Shown: positions 41,525-51,678, counted from the stretch's first letter. The stretch is 64,000 bases of DNA from Betaproteobacteria bacterium (GCA_016709965.1 JADJLT010000001.1:186001-250000); one strand, 5' to 3'. Notes: generated by a model from the sequence alone, not told the origin. Made by a program: numbers and translations.

Positions 41525-44179
41525 ATGAAACGCATGCTATTCAATGCGACACAGGCGGAAGAACTCCGTGTCGCCATTGTCGATGGTCAGAAACTGATTG
41601 ATCTCGACATTGAATCCGCCGCCAAGGAACAACGCAAGAGCAATATTTACAAGGGTGTCATCACCCGCATCGAACCTTCGCTCGAAGCCTGCTTCGTCGA
41701 TTACGGTGCCGATAGGCATGGTTTTCTTCCCTTCAAGGAAGTCTCCCGTGCCTTTTTCCAGCCGGGCACTGAAGCTGGTCGCGCCAGAATCCAGGACGCA
41801 CTCAAGGAAGGCCAGGAACTGATCGTCCAGGTTGACAAGGACGAACGTGGCAACAAGGGCGCCGCCCTGACCACCTATGTTTCCCTGGCTGGCCGTTACC
41901 TTGTTCTGATGCCGAACAACCCGCGTGGTGGCGGTGTCTCCCGTCGCGTTGATGGTGATGAACGCGCCGAGCTGCGCGATGTCATGGATCAACTCGAAGT
42001 GCCCAATGGCATGAGCCTGATCGCCAGAACCGCCGCCATTGGTCGCCAGGCTGAAGAGCTGCAGTGGGACTTGAACTACCTGCTGCAACTGTGGACTGCC
42101 ATTGACGGTGCCGCCCAGCAACAAAGTGGCGCCTTCCTGATTTATCTCGAAGGCAGCCTCGTCATTCGCGCCATCCGCGACTACTTCCAGCCGGATATCG
42201 GCGAAATCCTGATCGATACCGACGAGGTCTACGAGCAGGCCCGCGCCTTCATGGGCACGGTGATGCCGGGCAACGTCAATCGCGTCAAGCGCTACCGCGA
42301 CGATGTACCGCTGTTCTCGCGCTTCCAGATCGAACATCAGATCGAAACCGCCTTCGCTCGCCAGGTCAACCTGCCGTCCGGCGGAGCCATCGTCATTGAC
42401 CATACCGAAGCGCTTGTCGCAGTGGACGTCAACTCCGGTCGTTCGACCAAGGGTTCTGACATCGAGGAAACAGCGCTCAAGACCAATCAAGAAGCAGCTG
42501 ACGAACTCGCCCGCCAGTTGCGCCTGCGCGACCTCGGTGGCCTGATCGTCATCGACTTCATCGACATGGAAAGCCAGAAGAACCAGCGCGATGTCGAAAA
42601 CCGTCTACGCGATGGCCTGCGCTTTGACCGTGCACGTGTCCAGATGGGCAAGATCAGCCGCTTCGGCCTGATGGAGCTCTCCCGTCAGCGCCTGCGTCCC
42701 GCACTTGCTGAAACCAGCTACATCCCTTGCCCGCGCTGTACCGGCACCGGCCACATCCGATCTGCCGAATCTGCTGCGCTGCACATCCTGCGCATCCTCG
42801 AAGAGGAGTCGATGAAGGAAAACACTGGCGCTGTGCATGTTCAGGTTCCGGTTGATGTCGCCACCTTCCTGCTCAACGAAAAGCGCCCAGACATCCAGGC
42901 CATCGAGTTGCGCCACAAGGTCACCATCCTGTTGATTCCAAATGTTCATCTGGAAACTCCGGCGCACACCATTACTCGCCTGCGCCATGACGACCTGAAC
43001 CATGACGAACCCCGCGAGCCTTCCTACCGGATGATGGACATGCCGCTCGAGGAAGCCATCAAACTGGCCACCCAGCAAGAGATTATCAAGCCACGCCAGG
43101 AAGCGGCCATCAAAGGTATTTCACCGGATCAACCGGCTCCCATCATGCCGGAAAAGGTTGCCGCCCCTGTTGTCATCGCCGCCCAACCAGAAGCCGGTAT
43201 CTTTTCGAAGATATTCTCGTGGTTCCGGGCACCAGCCAAGCCGGTTGAACCAATTGCAGCGCCCGAGCCAGCCAAGAAACCCCGCGAAGGTCGCAACGAA
43301 AATCGTCGTGATCGCGATGGACGTCGCGGTAGCGGCCGAAATGGTAACAAGCGCGAAGAAGAGCGCGGGGAACGCAACAAGGAACGTGGCAATCGCAATG
43401 AGCGCAACGCCGAAAAAGCCCCCACTGACGAGCCTAATACTTCAACTGGCGATCGCCAGGAACGTCGTCCGCGGACCGAACGCAAACCGCGCGGTGAGCG
43501 CCCGCAAGTTGAAGCCGTTGAAAGCAAACTGAACCAGCAGGCAAATAACGTTGTTGATCAGTCGGCAGCCGTTATCCCGCTGCTGGGCACCGACCCAACT
43601 GATGCTACCGGCAGCGATGAGCAAGGCAATCGCCGTCGCGGTCGCCGTGGTGGTCGTGGCCGTGGCGAGCGCCGCAATGAAGCCGAGACAACTTCAGCAC
43701 CGCAGGCCGTCGAAAGCCCGGCGCAAGAGACGACAACGCCACCGGATTTAGAGCCGGTAGTCGTCGTCATTCCAGCCCCGATTGCCGAACCTGTAACCGC
43801 TGTAGAAGAGCCAGCCCCCGTCGTTGAAATGGTGCCAGTCATTGGGGCTACTTCAATTGCACTAGTCATCCCCGAGCCGGCACCGGTTGTTCCTGCATTG
43901 CTAATCGAGCCGACACCTATCGAGGAGACTGCTGCGGTCAACCCGGAAATTAGCCAAAAAACTGAAGAAATTCCGCCACCAATGGTCGCGGCAGAACCGG
44001 TCGACATCACCTCGGCACTTGCCGAGAGTGGCTTGGTACTGGTTCAAACCACCACAACGCCTGTCGCAGTCGCTCCGGCCGAAACGCCGGTCAAGCTAGG
44101 TCGCCCTCGCAAGCAAAAGGCAGTGAGTGATCAAGCCGAAAGCGAGCCATTGGTGCTCGTTGAAACCGGTAACAATTAA
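41525..44179 (+). CDS. rne: Ribonuclease E
   Basis: 884 residues. S1 domain near the N-terminus (NIYKGVITRIEPSLEACFVDYGADRHGFL), catalytic DNase I-like core with VDVNSGRST and DLGGLIVIDFIDM, and the zinc-link CPRCTGTGHI. After about residue 590 comes a disordered tail: an Arg/Asn/Gly-rich RNA-binding segment, then a Pro/Val/Ala/Glu-rich tail with repeated PAPV and PEPAPV units. It makes the major mRNA decay cut and is the degradosome scaffold. Confidence 0.95.
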   Translation: MKRMLFNATQAEELRVAIVDGQKLIDLDIESAAKEQRKSNIYKGVITRIEPSLEACFVDYGADRHGFLPFKEVSRAFFQPGTEAGRARIQDALKEGQELIVQVDKDERGNKGAALTTYVSLAGRYLVLMPNNPRGGGVSRRVDGDERAELRDVMDQLEVPNGMSLIARTAAIGRQAEELQWDLNYLLQLWTAIDGAAQQQSGAFLIYLEGSLVIRAIRDYFQPDIGEILIDTDEVYEQARAFMGTVMPGNVNRVKRYRDDVPLFSRFQIEHQIETAFARQVNLPSGGAIVIDHTEALVAVDVNSGRSTKGSDIEETALKTNQEAADELARQLRLRDLGGLIVIDFIDMESQKNQRDVENRLRDGLRFDRARVQMGKISRFGLMELSRQRLRPALAETSYIPCPRCTGTGHIRSAESAALHILRILEEESMKENTGAVHVQVPVDVATFLLNEKRPDIQAIELRHKVTILLIPNVHLETPAHTITRLRHDDLNHDEPREPSYRMMDMPLEEAIKLATQQEIIKPRQEAAIKGISPDQPAPIMPEKVAAPVVIAAQPEAGIFSKIFSWFRAPAKPVEPIAAPEPAKKPREGRNENRRDRDGRRGSGRNGNKREEERGERNKERGNRNERNAEKAPTDEPNTSTGDRQERRPRTERKPRGERPQVEAVESKLNQQANNVVDQSAAVIPLLGTDPTDATGSDEQGNRRRGRRGGRGRGERRNEAETTSAPQAVESPAQETTTPPDLEPVVVVIPAPIAEPVTAVEEPAPVVEMVPVIGATSIALVIPEPAPVVPALLIEPTPIEETAAVNPEISQKTEEIPPPMVAAEPVDITSALAESGLVLVQTTTTPVAVAPAETPVKLGRPRKQKAVSDQAESEPLVLVETGNN

Positions 44180-44196
44180 AAAACTGCGGTAACGCG

Positions 44197-44233
44197 ATAA
44201 AAAGGGGCTTCCTGTGAAGCCCCTTTATTTTGT
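44197..44233. terminator. Bidirectional terminator between rne and the phosphatase gene
   Basis: AAAAAGGGGCTTC and GAAGCCCCTTTATTTT form an 8-9 bp stem with A- and T-runs on both sides, serving both convergent genes. Confidence 0.8.
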
Positions 44234-44240
44234 CCGGATA

Positions 44241-44723
44241 TCAGGAGCTTCCGAGTTTCTTTTTGATTTCGTCGACCAAGCCCAACGACGCATCCTCGAC
44301 CATATCGAGGACAAGATCAAAACCGTGACCCAAGCCATAGTAAGGATCAGGAACTTCGTCATCCTCGAAGTTTTTTGAATAGTCCATAAACAATCCCAGC
44401 CGTTCTTGTTGCTCCGGCGTTGCCATACGCCTCAGGTTATCGAGATTGCTTTTATCCATGGCTAAAACCAGATCAAAATAATCGAGATCCTGACGCGCCA
44501 CCTTGCGGGCCCGTAACTGAGAAAGGTTGTATCCGCGAACTGAAGCAGCCCGTTGGGTACGGGAATCAGGAGCTTCACCAGCGTGATAGCCATGCGTTCC
44601 TGCAGAATCAACTTCAACTTCATTACCTAGGTTATTGATTTTTATGAAATATCTTAAGACACCCTCTGCCGTTGGTGAGCGACAGATGTTGCCCATGCAG
44701 ACAAGTAGCACGCGATAACTCAT
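44241..44723 (-). CDS. Low-molecular-weight protein-tyrosine phosphatase
   Basis: 160 residues from the ATG overlapping the uvrB stop. P-loop VCMGNICRSPTAEG and the general-acid region DEVPDPYYG are present. Standing outside an exopolysaccharide cluster, it is the housekeeping-type arsenate-reductase-like phosphatase common next to uvrB in betaproteobacteria. Confidence 0.9.
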   Translation of the reverse strand: MSYRVLLVCMGNICRSPTAEGVLRYFIKINNLGNEVEVDSAGTHGYHAGEAPDSRTQRAASVRGYNLSQLRARKVARQDLDYFDLVLAMDKSNLDNLRRMATPEQQERLGLFMDYSKNFEDDEVPDPYYGLGHGFDLVLDMVEDASLGLVDEIKKKLGSS

Positions 44724-46789
44724 TTTGTCTCTCCGTAGGGGTCGTGCCGCGCTGCGCCGAATACCTGCTCCTTGAGGCGGAACAGTTCGTCGCGGGCGGC
44801 CGCCGCTTTTTCGAATTCCAGGTTTCTCGCGCACTCCAGCATCGCCTTCTCGAGCCGCTTGATTTCCCTCGCCACTGCTTTCTCATCCATTGCTGCGTAC
44901 GCGACCTGTTGCTGCGCAGCCTTCAACTCTGTCTGAACTGATGCCGAATCATAAACCCCATCGATGATGTCCTTGATCTTTTTGGACACGCCGCGCGGAA
45001 TGATTCCGTGTTCCAGATTAAAGGCTATTTGCTTCTCACGCCGCCTGCCTGTTTCGGCAATCGCTTGCTGCATGGACCTTGTAATCGTATCAGCATACAA
45101 GATCGCTGTGCCATGGATATGGCGAGCAGCACGCCCGATTGTTTGAATTAGCGAACGTTCGGATCGCAGGAACCCCTCCTTGTCAGCATCCAGAATTGCG
45201 ACAAGCGACACTTCCGGAATATCCAGGCCTTCGCGTAACAGGTTGATACCGACCAGCACATCGAACTCACCCAGGCGCAGGTCGCGGATGATTTCTACGC
45301 GCTCAACGGTATCAATGTCCGAATGGAGATAACGTACTTTGACACCATTGTCCGCAAGGAAATCAGTCAAGTCCTCCGACATGCGCTTGGTCAGCGTCGT
45401 GACCAATACGCGCTCCCCGACGGAAACCCGCTGGCCAATTTCCGCCAATAAATCGTCCACCTGGGTCGATGCCGGGCGAACAATGACCTCCGGGTCGATC
45501 AAGCCTGTTGGCCGCGCCACCTGCTCGACCACCTGCCCGGCATGCCGCTGCTCGTAGTCTGCAGGCGTCGCCGAAACAAAGATGGTCTGTCGCAGATGCG
45601 CCTCAAATTCGTTGAACTGCAACGGCCTGTTATCGAGTGCCGATGGAAGCCGAAAACCATAATTGACCAAATTTTCCTTGCGAGAACGATCCCCTTTGTA
45701 CATCCCCCCCACCTGGCCAATGCTTACATGCGATTCATCAATGAACATCAGGGCATCGGCTGGCAGGTAATCAATCAGCGTCGGCGGAGACTCTCCCGCC
45801 CTCCTCCCGGAAAAATGCCGGGAGTAGTTCTCAATCCCCTTGCAGAAACCGATTTGATCAAGCATTTCCAGATCAAATCGGGTGCGCTGCTCAATCCGTT
45901 GTGCTTCGACAAGCTTGTTGCTGTGATTAAAGTATTCAATACGTTCGCGCAGCTCTTCCTTGATGGCGTCAATGGCACGCAGCACCGTAGCGCGCGGCGT
46001 CACATAGTGGGATGCCGGGAATACCGTGAACCGCAAAGCCTTGTGCAACAGATGGCCGGTTAGCGGATCGAAAAACTGCAACGCTTCAACCTCATCATCA
46101 AATAGCGAGACGCGAATAGCATGCTCAGCATGTTCGGCCGGGAAGATATCAATGATGTCGCCGCGGACCCGGAAGGTGCCGCGATGAAAATCCATCTCGT
46201 TACGGTCGTATTGCATGTCGCTAAGGCGCTTGATGATGCTGCGCTGATCCAGCTTGTCTCCGACCCGCATGGTCAGGATCATGTTGTGATATTCGTCGCG
46301 GTCGCCAATGCCATAGATGCATGAAACCGTCGCGACAATCACCACATCACGGCGCTCTATCAGGCTTTTCGTTGCCGATAGCCGCATCTGTTCAATGTGC
46401 TCGTTGATCGCACTATCCTTCTCGATGAACAGATCGCGTGATGGCACATAAGCTTCAGGCTGGTAGTAATCGTAGTAAGAGACGAAATACTCAACCGCAT
46501 TCTCCGGGAAAAACTCCTTGAATTCAGAATACAGCTGCGCCGCCAGTGTCTTGTTTGGCGCCAGCACCAAGGCCGGACGGCCGGTACGGGCGATGACATT
46601 GGCCATGGTGTAGGTCTTCCCGGAGCCCGTGACACCCAGCAAAGTCTGAAAGGACAACCCATCTGCCAAACCTTCGACAAGCGCCTGAATTGCCACCGGC
46701 TGATCACCAGCCGGCGGGAACGGTTGATGCAAACGAAACGGGCTGCCATCAAAGCAGACTACCGGAATGATTTTGTTGGTTTCGCTCAT
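44720..46789 (-). CDS. uvrB: Excinuclease ABC subunit B
   Basis: 689 residues from the ATG at 46789. Walker A GVTGSGKT, the beta-hairpin YYDYYQPEAYVPSRD, DESHVSIGQVGGMYKGDRSRK, helicase motifs in the C-half, and a C-terminal UVR domain (LEKAMLECARNLEFEKAAAARDE). Nucleotide-excision damage recognition. Divergent from the aminotransferase gene across 76 bases. Confidence 0.97.
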   Translation of the reverse strand: MSETNKIIPVVCFDGSPFRLHQPFPPAGDQPVAIQALVEGLADGLSFQTLLGVTGSGKTYTMANVIARTGRPALVLAPNKTLAAQLYSEFKEFFPENAVEYFVSYYDYYQPEAYVPSRDLFIEKDSAINEHIEQMRLSATKSLIERRDVVIVATVSCIYGIGDRDEYHNMILTMRVGDKLDQRSIIKRLSDMQYDRNEMDFHRGTFRVRGDIIDIFPAEHAEHAIRVSLFDDEVEALQFFDPLTGHLLHKALRFTVFPASHYVTPRATVLRAIDAIKEELRERIEYFNHSNKLVEAQRIEQRTRFDLEMLDQIGFCKGIENYSRHFSGRRAGESPPTLIDYLPADALMFIDESHVSIGQVGGMYKGDRSRKENLVNYGFRLPSALDNRPLQFNEFEAHLRQTIFVSATPADYEQRHAGQVVEQVARPTGLIDPEVIVRPASTQVDDLLAEIGQRVSVGERVLVTTLTKRMSEDLTDFLADNGVKVRYLHSDIDTVERVEIIRDLRLGEFDVLVGINLLREGLDIPEVSLVAILDADKEGFLRSERSLIQTIGRAARHIHGTAILYADTITRSMQQAIAETGRRREKQIAFNLEHGIIPRGVSKKIKDIIDGVYDSASVQTELKAAQQQVAYAAMDEKAVAREIKRLEKAMLECARNLEFEKAAAARDELFRLKEQVFGAARHDPYGETK

Positions 46790-46865
46790 GCTAAAATTCT
46801 TCGGTTTTTCGTCGCGTGGCAAATTGGCTGCGCGAACACTATTTGTATTATTCCACGGAGTTCCT

Positions 46866-48074
46866 ATGTCATCTTCGATCTTCGCAGCGGTAGAAATGGC
46901 CCCGCGCGATCCTATCCTCGGTCTGAACGAAGCTTTCAATGCTGATGCGCGCACCACCAAAGTCAACCTCGGCGTTGGCGTGTATTTCGACGACAACGGC
47001 AAGATTCCCCTGCTGGCTGCCGTAAAGGCAGCAGAGGATGTTCGCGTAAAAGCCGCCCTGCCACGTGGCTATCAACCTATCGAAGGTTCACCCGCCTACA
47101 ACCAGTCCGTGCAAAATCTGCTTCTCGGCAAAGAGTCCCCGCTTATTGCAAACGGTCAGGTCATTACTGCCCAGGCCCTAGGTGGCACGGGTGCCTTGAA
47201 GATCGGCGCCGACTATCTGAAGCGCCTGAATCCGGACGCCAAGGTATACATCAGCGACCCGTCCTGGGAAAACCATCGCGCCCTGTTTGAATCATCAGGC
47301 TTCGTGGTCGAAAGTTATCCCTACTACGATGCAGCCACGCGTGGCGTCAATTTTGATGGCATGAAGGCATGCCTGAACGGGTTGCCTGCCGGCTCCATCA
47401 TTCTTTTGCACGCTTGCTGCCACAACCCCACAGGCGCCGATCTATCCAATTCACAGTGGGGCGAAATCGTTGCCATCTGCCAAAATCGTGGTCTGGTTCC
47501 TTTCCTCGACATGGCTTACCAAGGCTTCGCGGATGGCATCGACGCTGACGCAGTTGCCGTCCGGGCCTTCTCTGCATCCGGCCTGCAATTCTTCGCCTCC
47601 AGCTCTTTCTCCAAGAACTTTTCGCTGTATGGCGAGCGCGTCGGCGCCCTCTCCATCATCACCGCCGGCAAGGATGAGTCGGCTCGCGTCATGTCGCAGG
47701 TCAAGCGCGTTATCCGCACCAACTACTCCAACCCGCCAACGCACGGCGGCGCCCTGGTTGCCGGTGTTCTAAGCTCACCAGAACTGCGTCAAATGTGGGA
47801 AACCGAACTCGCCGGCATGCGTGACCGTATCCGTGCCATGCGCACAGGCTTGGTTGATGCCATCAAAGCACAGGGCGTGGCCCAAGACTTTTCCTTCGTT
47901 GCTCAACAACGCGGCATGTTCTCCTACACCGGCTTGAGCTCAGCCCAGGTTGATCGCATGCGTGAGGAGTTCGGTATTTATGCTGTGTCGACCGGTCGAA
48001 TCTGTTTGGCCGCGCTGAACACCAAGAATCTGGACTACGTGGCAAAAGCCATCGCGGCAGTGACCAACGCCTAG
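46866..48074 (+). CDS. tyrB: Aromatic-amino-acid/aspartate aminotransferase
   Basis: 402 residues from ATG 46866: LNEAFNADARTTKVNLGVGVY, ACCHNPTGADLS, FLDMAYQGFADG and the PLP lysine in SSSFSKNFSLYGERVG (Lys250). Class I, TyrB/AspC type; which amino acid is preferred cannot be told. Ends at a strong terminator. Confidence 0.9.
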   Translation: MSSSIFAAVEMAPRDPILGLNEAFNADARTTKVNLGVGVYFDDNGKIPLLAAVKAAEDVRVKAALPRGYQPIEGSPAYNQSVQNLLLGKESPLIANGQVITAQALGGTGALKIGADYLKRLNPDAKVYISDPSWENHRALFESSGFVVESYPYYDAATRGVNFDGMKACLNGLPAGSIILLHACCHNPTGADLSNSQWGEIVAICQNRGLVPFLDMAYQGFADGIDADAVAVRAFSASGLQFFASSSFSKNFSLYGERVGALSIITAGKDESARVMSQVKRVIRTNYSNPPTHGGALVAGVLSSPELRQMWETELAGMRDRIRAMRTGLVDAIKAQGVAQDFSFVAQQRGMFSYTGLSSAQVDRMREEFGIYAVSTGRICLAALNTKNLDYVAKAIAAVTNA

Positions 48075-48097
48075 TCGTCGCCTACCGTTTGCAAACA

Positions 48098-48131
48098 AAG
48101 GGCGGAACTAAGGTTGTTCCGCCCTTTTTAT
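48098..48131. terminator. Terminator after the aminotransferase gene
   Basis: GGGCGGAAC and GTTCCGCCC form a 9-bp stem followed by TTTTTATTT on the plus strand; the A-run on the other side also allows use by the convergent AsmA-like gene. Confidence 0.85.
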
Positions 48132-49822
48132 TTGCGGGTTGTTGCGCTCAAATCGGGCAACGTACCAAAAATACGAACCGGCGCATGCTGACTTGCCACA
48201 GAGGTCTGCAAGGTAACGACCATATTGCCTTCAACCTGCCCATCGCGCCCTGAAACAAACTGACCAGCCGCCGTCACCATTCCGGCATCCATGTACACCT
48301 CGCGACCGACTACCTGCTTGGGTGAAATGCTGACCGTTGACCGCAAGCGATCAAATTTCGTAGCACCTGCACGCACCGCTGAAGCGCCATTGCGACGAGC
48401 CGCCTCACCCAAGTCAACACCATGAACGACACCACGGGTAATTTCAGTACTTAGTACGGCTTCCAGATTGCCCCACAAGCCATCCCAGTCGCGTCCAGTT
48501 GAACGCAATCTAATCGTGCCACTCATATCGCCTTCGATTTTCAACGACGGCGCAAACGCCGCGCTGATCTTCCGGCTATCAAGTCGGCTCAAGGTTCCAT
48601 CGCCCGACATCGACAGGCCATTGCCCCACTCTAGCAACCAGTTACCCCGCAGAATGCCGCCGAGAAAAGTGGTATCGATATTCTGAATCAGCAATTTATC
48701 TTTTCGCAAACTTCCCTTGGCCTGCAAGGAGGCAAACGAAACGGGGGTACCCGCAGGTTGCCAGGCCCGGCCTTCAATATTCAGCGCGACGCCGTTATCG
48801 CCAGGTAGCGCATCAATCAGCAAGGTACGATCAACCGTTTCGAAGGACGCTTTTTCAATCGAACCGTCGATCCGAAAAGCCAGCTCACCGTAGAGATCGG
48901 CCATTGCAACACTTTCGCCAAGCCTTACGCGGGATTGTTCAATGATGATCTTACGAATTACAACACCGGAATCTTCCGGTACGCCTCCGATAAACATGGG
49001 GAATGCGACCAGCCGATTTGCTGAAATATCGGCACCAGAAACGCTCGCAAGAGTAATTTGATAAGAACCTTTGCCAAGTAATGAAAGCGGGGATGCGATC
49101 CGTACCTCCGCAATGCTGCTATCTGACGACTCTCCGATATGAACCCCGGACAATTTAAGGCGCGGACTCGGAAACAAAACTACGGATACATGGTCGATTT
49201 TCACCGGGGCCCTGAGTAACCGTGATGCTGATGACTCGATTCCAGGCTTGAACTGCTCGTACGGGTAAAAAAGAACCGTACAAACAAGGACGCCCAATAC
49301 AGCAACAACAAACCACATCATCATGCGTCCGCGAGATACACCCCGCTTAAACCGGCGAGACTCGGAATCTGTTTTTTTTTCGGTCAGTACAGTAGTTGAC
49401 TGGAATGCCTCGCTCTCGGCAAAAGATGATACTGGAAGAACCGGCTTGCCAAACGAAGAGAAATTACGGGTAACGCCATCGTCTTTGGTCGACTCACTAG
49501 CGAGCGACTTCGGTCCAAAAGTCGAAAACTGGGACATGACAGAATGATCACCTTGTGGAGCACCTCCATTGGCAGCCTTTTTGCCCTCCTCCCAAATTGA
49601 TACAGCCTCTACCGTGGGGGCTATGAAGCCCCCCTCCTCCAACTCCCGCAAAGCCGACTCAACCAGTCGAGGATTTCCGATCTTTGAGGTCAATTCCTCA
49701 ACACTCATTTTTCCGTCAACTTGAACCAGCACCATGCGTAAATTACGCTGGACGACGCGCGTACTTTGGCGAACTGCCTCGTCACCAATCGGCGTTTTTG
49801 CAAAAACTAAATTAGGATCCAT
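48128..49822 (-). CDS. AsmA-like membrane protein with N-terminal helical domain
   Basis: 564 residues. Residues 1-70 (KTPIGDEAVRQSTRVVQRNLRMVLVQVDGKMSVEELTSKIG) resemble a winged-helix/PilZ-associated segment found in several betaproteobacterial proteins. A disordered linker leads to one membrane helix (about 170-187, MWFVVAVLGVLVCTVLFY), then an AsmA-like repeat region (PVKIDHVSVVLFPSPRLKLSGVHIG). AsmA relatives move lipid between the membranes. The cytoplasmic head is unusual for the family. Ends with GTLPDLSATTRK. Confidence 0.7.
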   Translation of the reverse strand: MDPNLVFAKTPIGDEAVRQSTRVVQRNLRMVLVQVDGKMSVEELTSKIGNPRLVESALRELEEGGFIAPTVEAVSIWEEGKKAANGGAPQGDHSVMSQFSTFGPKSLASESTKDDGVTRNFSSFGKPVLPVSSFAESEAFQSTTVLTEKKTDSESRRFKRGVSRGRMMMWFVVAVLGVLVCTVLFYPYEQFKPGIESSASRLLRAPVKIDHVSVVLFPSPRLKLSGVHIGESSDSSIAEVRIASPLSLLGKGSYQITLASVSGADISANRLVAFPMFIGGVPEDSGVVIRKIIIEQSRVRLGESVAMADLYGELAFRIDGSIEKASFETVDRTLLIDALPGDNGVALNIEGRAWQPAGTPVSFASLQAKGSLRKDKLLIQNIDTTFLGGILRGNWLLEWGNGLSMSGDGTLSRLDSRKISAAFAPSLKIEGDMSGTIRLRSTGRDWDGLWGNLEAVLSTEITRGVVHGVDLGEAARRNGASAVRAGATKFDRLRSTVSISPKQVVGREVYMDAGMVTAAGQFVSGRDGQVEGNMVVTLQTSVASQHAPVRIFGTLPDLSATTRK

Positions 49823-49858
49823 AAACCAATATTTTTCTTCTTGAAAACCACAAGATGC

Positions 49859-49887
49859 TTGACCAGAGTGGATTCTACTCCTATAAT
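49859..49887 (+). promoter_or_regulatory. tRNA-Asn promoter
   Basis: TTGACC (49859-49864) and TATAAT (49882-49887) are 17 bases apart, near-perfect sigma-70 spacing, and 11 bases before the tRNA. Confidence 0.85.
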
Positions 49888-49898
49888 ATTGCCTCTGT

Positions 49899-49974
49899 TC
49901 CTCGATAGCTCAGTTGGTAGAGCGCCGGACTGTTAATCCGTAGGTCCCTGGTTCGAGCCCAGGTCGGGGAGCCA
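49899..49974 (+). tRNA. tRNA-Asn (anticodon GTT)
   Basis: 76 bases with acceptor stem TCCTCGA/TCGGGGA, discriminator G and encoded CCA, D-arm AGCTCAGTTGGTAGAGC, anticodon loop CTGTTAA and T-arm GGTTCGAGCCC. The 3' 45 bases are repeated at 51679, which marks it as an integration target. Confidence 0.97.
49930..49974 (+). repeat. Left attachment repeat (attL) inside tRNA-Asn
   Basis: 45 bases identical to 51679-51723, from the anticodon loop to the CCA end. This is the usual crossover segment for tyrosine integrases that use tRNA genes. Confidence 0.85.
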
Positions 49975-50394
49975 AAAAATTCTGTTGTAATTCTTGCACA
50001 TAGCCAATCCTCCGGGGTTGGCTTTTTGCATTTTGGGGCACCTATAGACGGAAAGTCCGTGGGTCGGTATTGGGGTGAGTGGCGGGCCGCGCTAAGAAGC
50101 CCGAATCCAACGTCAGCATGAATGCACAAACTATGCTCTCCATGTATGGCGCTTTCATTGCGAACGGCAATCCAAAGACATAGACTGGTACTTTTCCATG
50201 TATCCATAGCCCCGTATTACTTGGACGGGGGACAGTTCAGCTAAAAGACGACAAATGAAAACGATTAGCTTTGTGAATATGAAGGGTGGTGTTGACGCTC
50301 GTTGAAAACTGACCAGAAAAGCGAGGTTGTGCGCGCTGAAAATTGACCAGGGTGATTAACTAGTCCGCTCATTTTTTGAGCAGGATTTTAGGAG
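49975..50394 (+). other. Island left part without intact genes
   Basis: A terminator-like hairpin AGCCAATCC/GGGTTGGCT with T-run (about 50005-50031) follows the tRNA. The rest holds no recognisable gene until the parA remnant at 50255. IS21-type terminal motifs occupy about 50290-50360: two similar copies, GTTGAAAACTGACCAG and GCTGAAAATTGACCAG. Confidence 0.55.
50255..50305 (+). pseudogene. parA/soj start codons cut by an IS21-type element
   Basis: MKTISFVNMKGGV, the first 13 codons of a ParA/Soj-type ATPase up to the Walker A glycine, is followed at once by the IS end and a stop. The rest of parA is gone. ParA is a common cargo gene of tRNA-integrated ICEs (partition). Basis: exact match of the text to the family's start, judged by eye. 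Confidence 0.65.
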
Positions 50395-50958
50395 ATGATC
50401 ACCATGAAGGATCTGGGAAGGATTCGGCGGTTGTTTTACCGGGATGGCGTGTCGCTATCCGAGATTTCGAGGAAGACGGGGTATAGCCGGAACACCGTCA
50501 AGCGTTGGTTACGGACGCCGGAAGGCACGGAGCCGAAGTACGAACGGGAGAACCCGAACGTCAAGATTGCGCCCTATGCGGCGCGACTCATCAAGGCGCT
50601 GGAAACGGATGCTCGGCGCCCGAAACGGGATCGGCGTACGGCGCTGAAACTCTTTGGTGAATTGCAGGCGGCCGGATTTACGGGCACCTACTGCCGGGTC
50701 ACTGAGTTCATCCGGCGCTGGCGTTCCGATGGTGGCGCGGCGGTCAGCAAAGCCTTCGTTCCGCTCCACTTTGAATTAGGCGAAGCCTTCCAGTTCGACT
50801 GGAGCGAAGAGCATTTGGTGATCGGTGGTGTCTGGCGCAAGATTCTCGCCTCGCATCTGAAGTTCTGTGCCAGTCGGGCCTTTGTGGTTCAGGCCTACCC
50901 GACGCAAGGCCACGAAATGCTGTTTGATGCCCATACCGTTGAATGCCAGCGCCATTGA
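50395..50958 (+). pseudogene. IS21-family istA, 3'-truncated
   Basis: About 180 residues of IstA: helix-turn-helix LGRIRRLFYRDGVSLSEISRKTGYSRNTVKRWL, then FGELQAAGFTGTYCRVTEFIRRWR and the first catalytic Asp in GEAFQFDWSEEHLVIGG. The frame breaks after GHEMLFDAHT near 50938, where it joins an integrase fragment. The last catalytic residues and istB are lost. The ribosome site AGGAG fits ATG 50404 better than 50395. Confidence 0.85.
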
Positions 50959-51316
50959 TGTCCTTGGGCAACTTGGAACAGAAGGTGAGTTTGAGCATCT
51001 GTTTGTCAATCGCACCTATCGCAAAGAGAACCCGAATTACGGCAAGCCCTACACAACAATCATGAAGGTATGGTCAAGGTTGCGTAAGGCTGCCGGACTG
51101 CCGCATCTTCGTTTGCACGATTTACGCCATCAATACGCCAGTTTCTTGGTGAATTCAGGCCGAACCCTGTACGAAGTTCAGCAAATCCTGGGGCATTCTG
51201 ACCCTAAAATTACCATGAGGTACTCTCATCTGAGCTCAAAGGCACTGCAGGATGCCGCCAACAGCGCTTCAATCATCATCAAGGGCGCATCTCAGGTGCC
51301 GGCGGTGGCGGAGTAG
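50938..51316 (+). pseudogene. C-terminal fragment of a tRNA-site tyrosine integrase
   Basis: About 125 codons, beginning PLNASAIDVLGQLG: RLHDLRHQYASFLVNSGRTLYEVQQILGHSDPKITMRYSHLS (His-Arg box, LGH, Tyr) and a normal stop. The arm and core-binding domains and the first catalytic Arg are missing; the open frame before it is out-of-frame istA. It lies just inside the right attachment repeat, so it was probably the integrase that inserted this island. Confidence 0.85.
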
Positions 51317-51678
51317 CTGGCTCGACTCCGGGACGGGTGCAGTTTGCCCGCCTTGGGGCCGGGTTTGGCGCAGGCTTGGCGACTGCGGGAGCGGCATGAT
51401 GAGGCCCTATCTTTGCCCCACGGTGCCCACAGGCGGCGCGGACGGAGGTCGGGTTCGCGGTGTGTGAAGAGTCTGAGGGTGAGTATCGGCGCCGTTCGGG
51501 GCAGGTTCGCGAAAAACGTCGATATTCGATTGATTCGCTTCGGGAAATATTGCGGGATGCAGGGATTCGCGCCGGTCAAGTTCGGGATAGGCTCGGCTAC
51601 GGCTGGCGGCCGAAAATGGCTGGTGGAGTTGCTTGTGCTGCATCGGTTAACGGGGCCGACCCGTCGTGGTTCGTTCTT
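51317..51678. other. GC-rich island end without genes
   Basis: 362 bases between the integrase fragment and the right repeat. Several open frames occur in both strands but none looks coding. Integrase arm sites would be expected here; I see no clear repeats. Confidence 0.45.
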
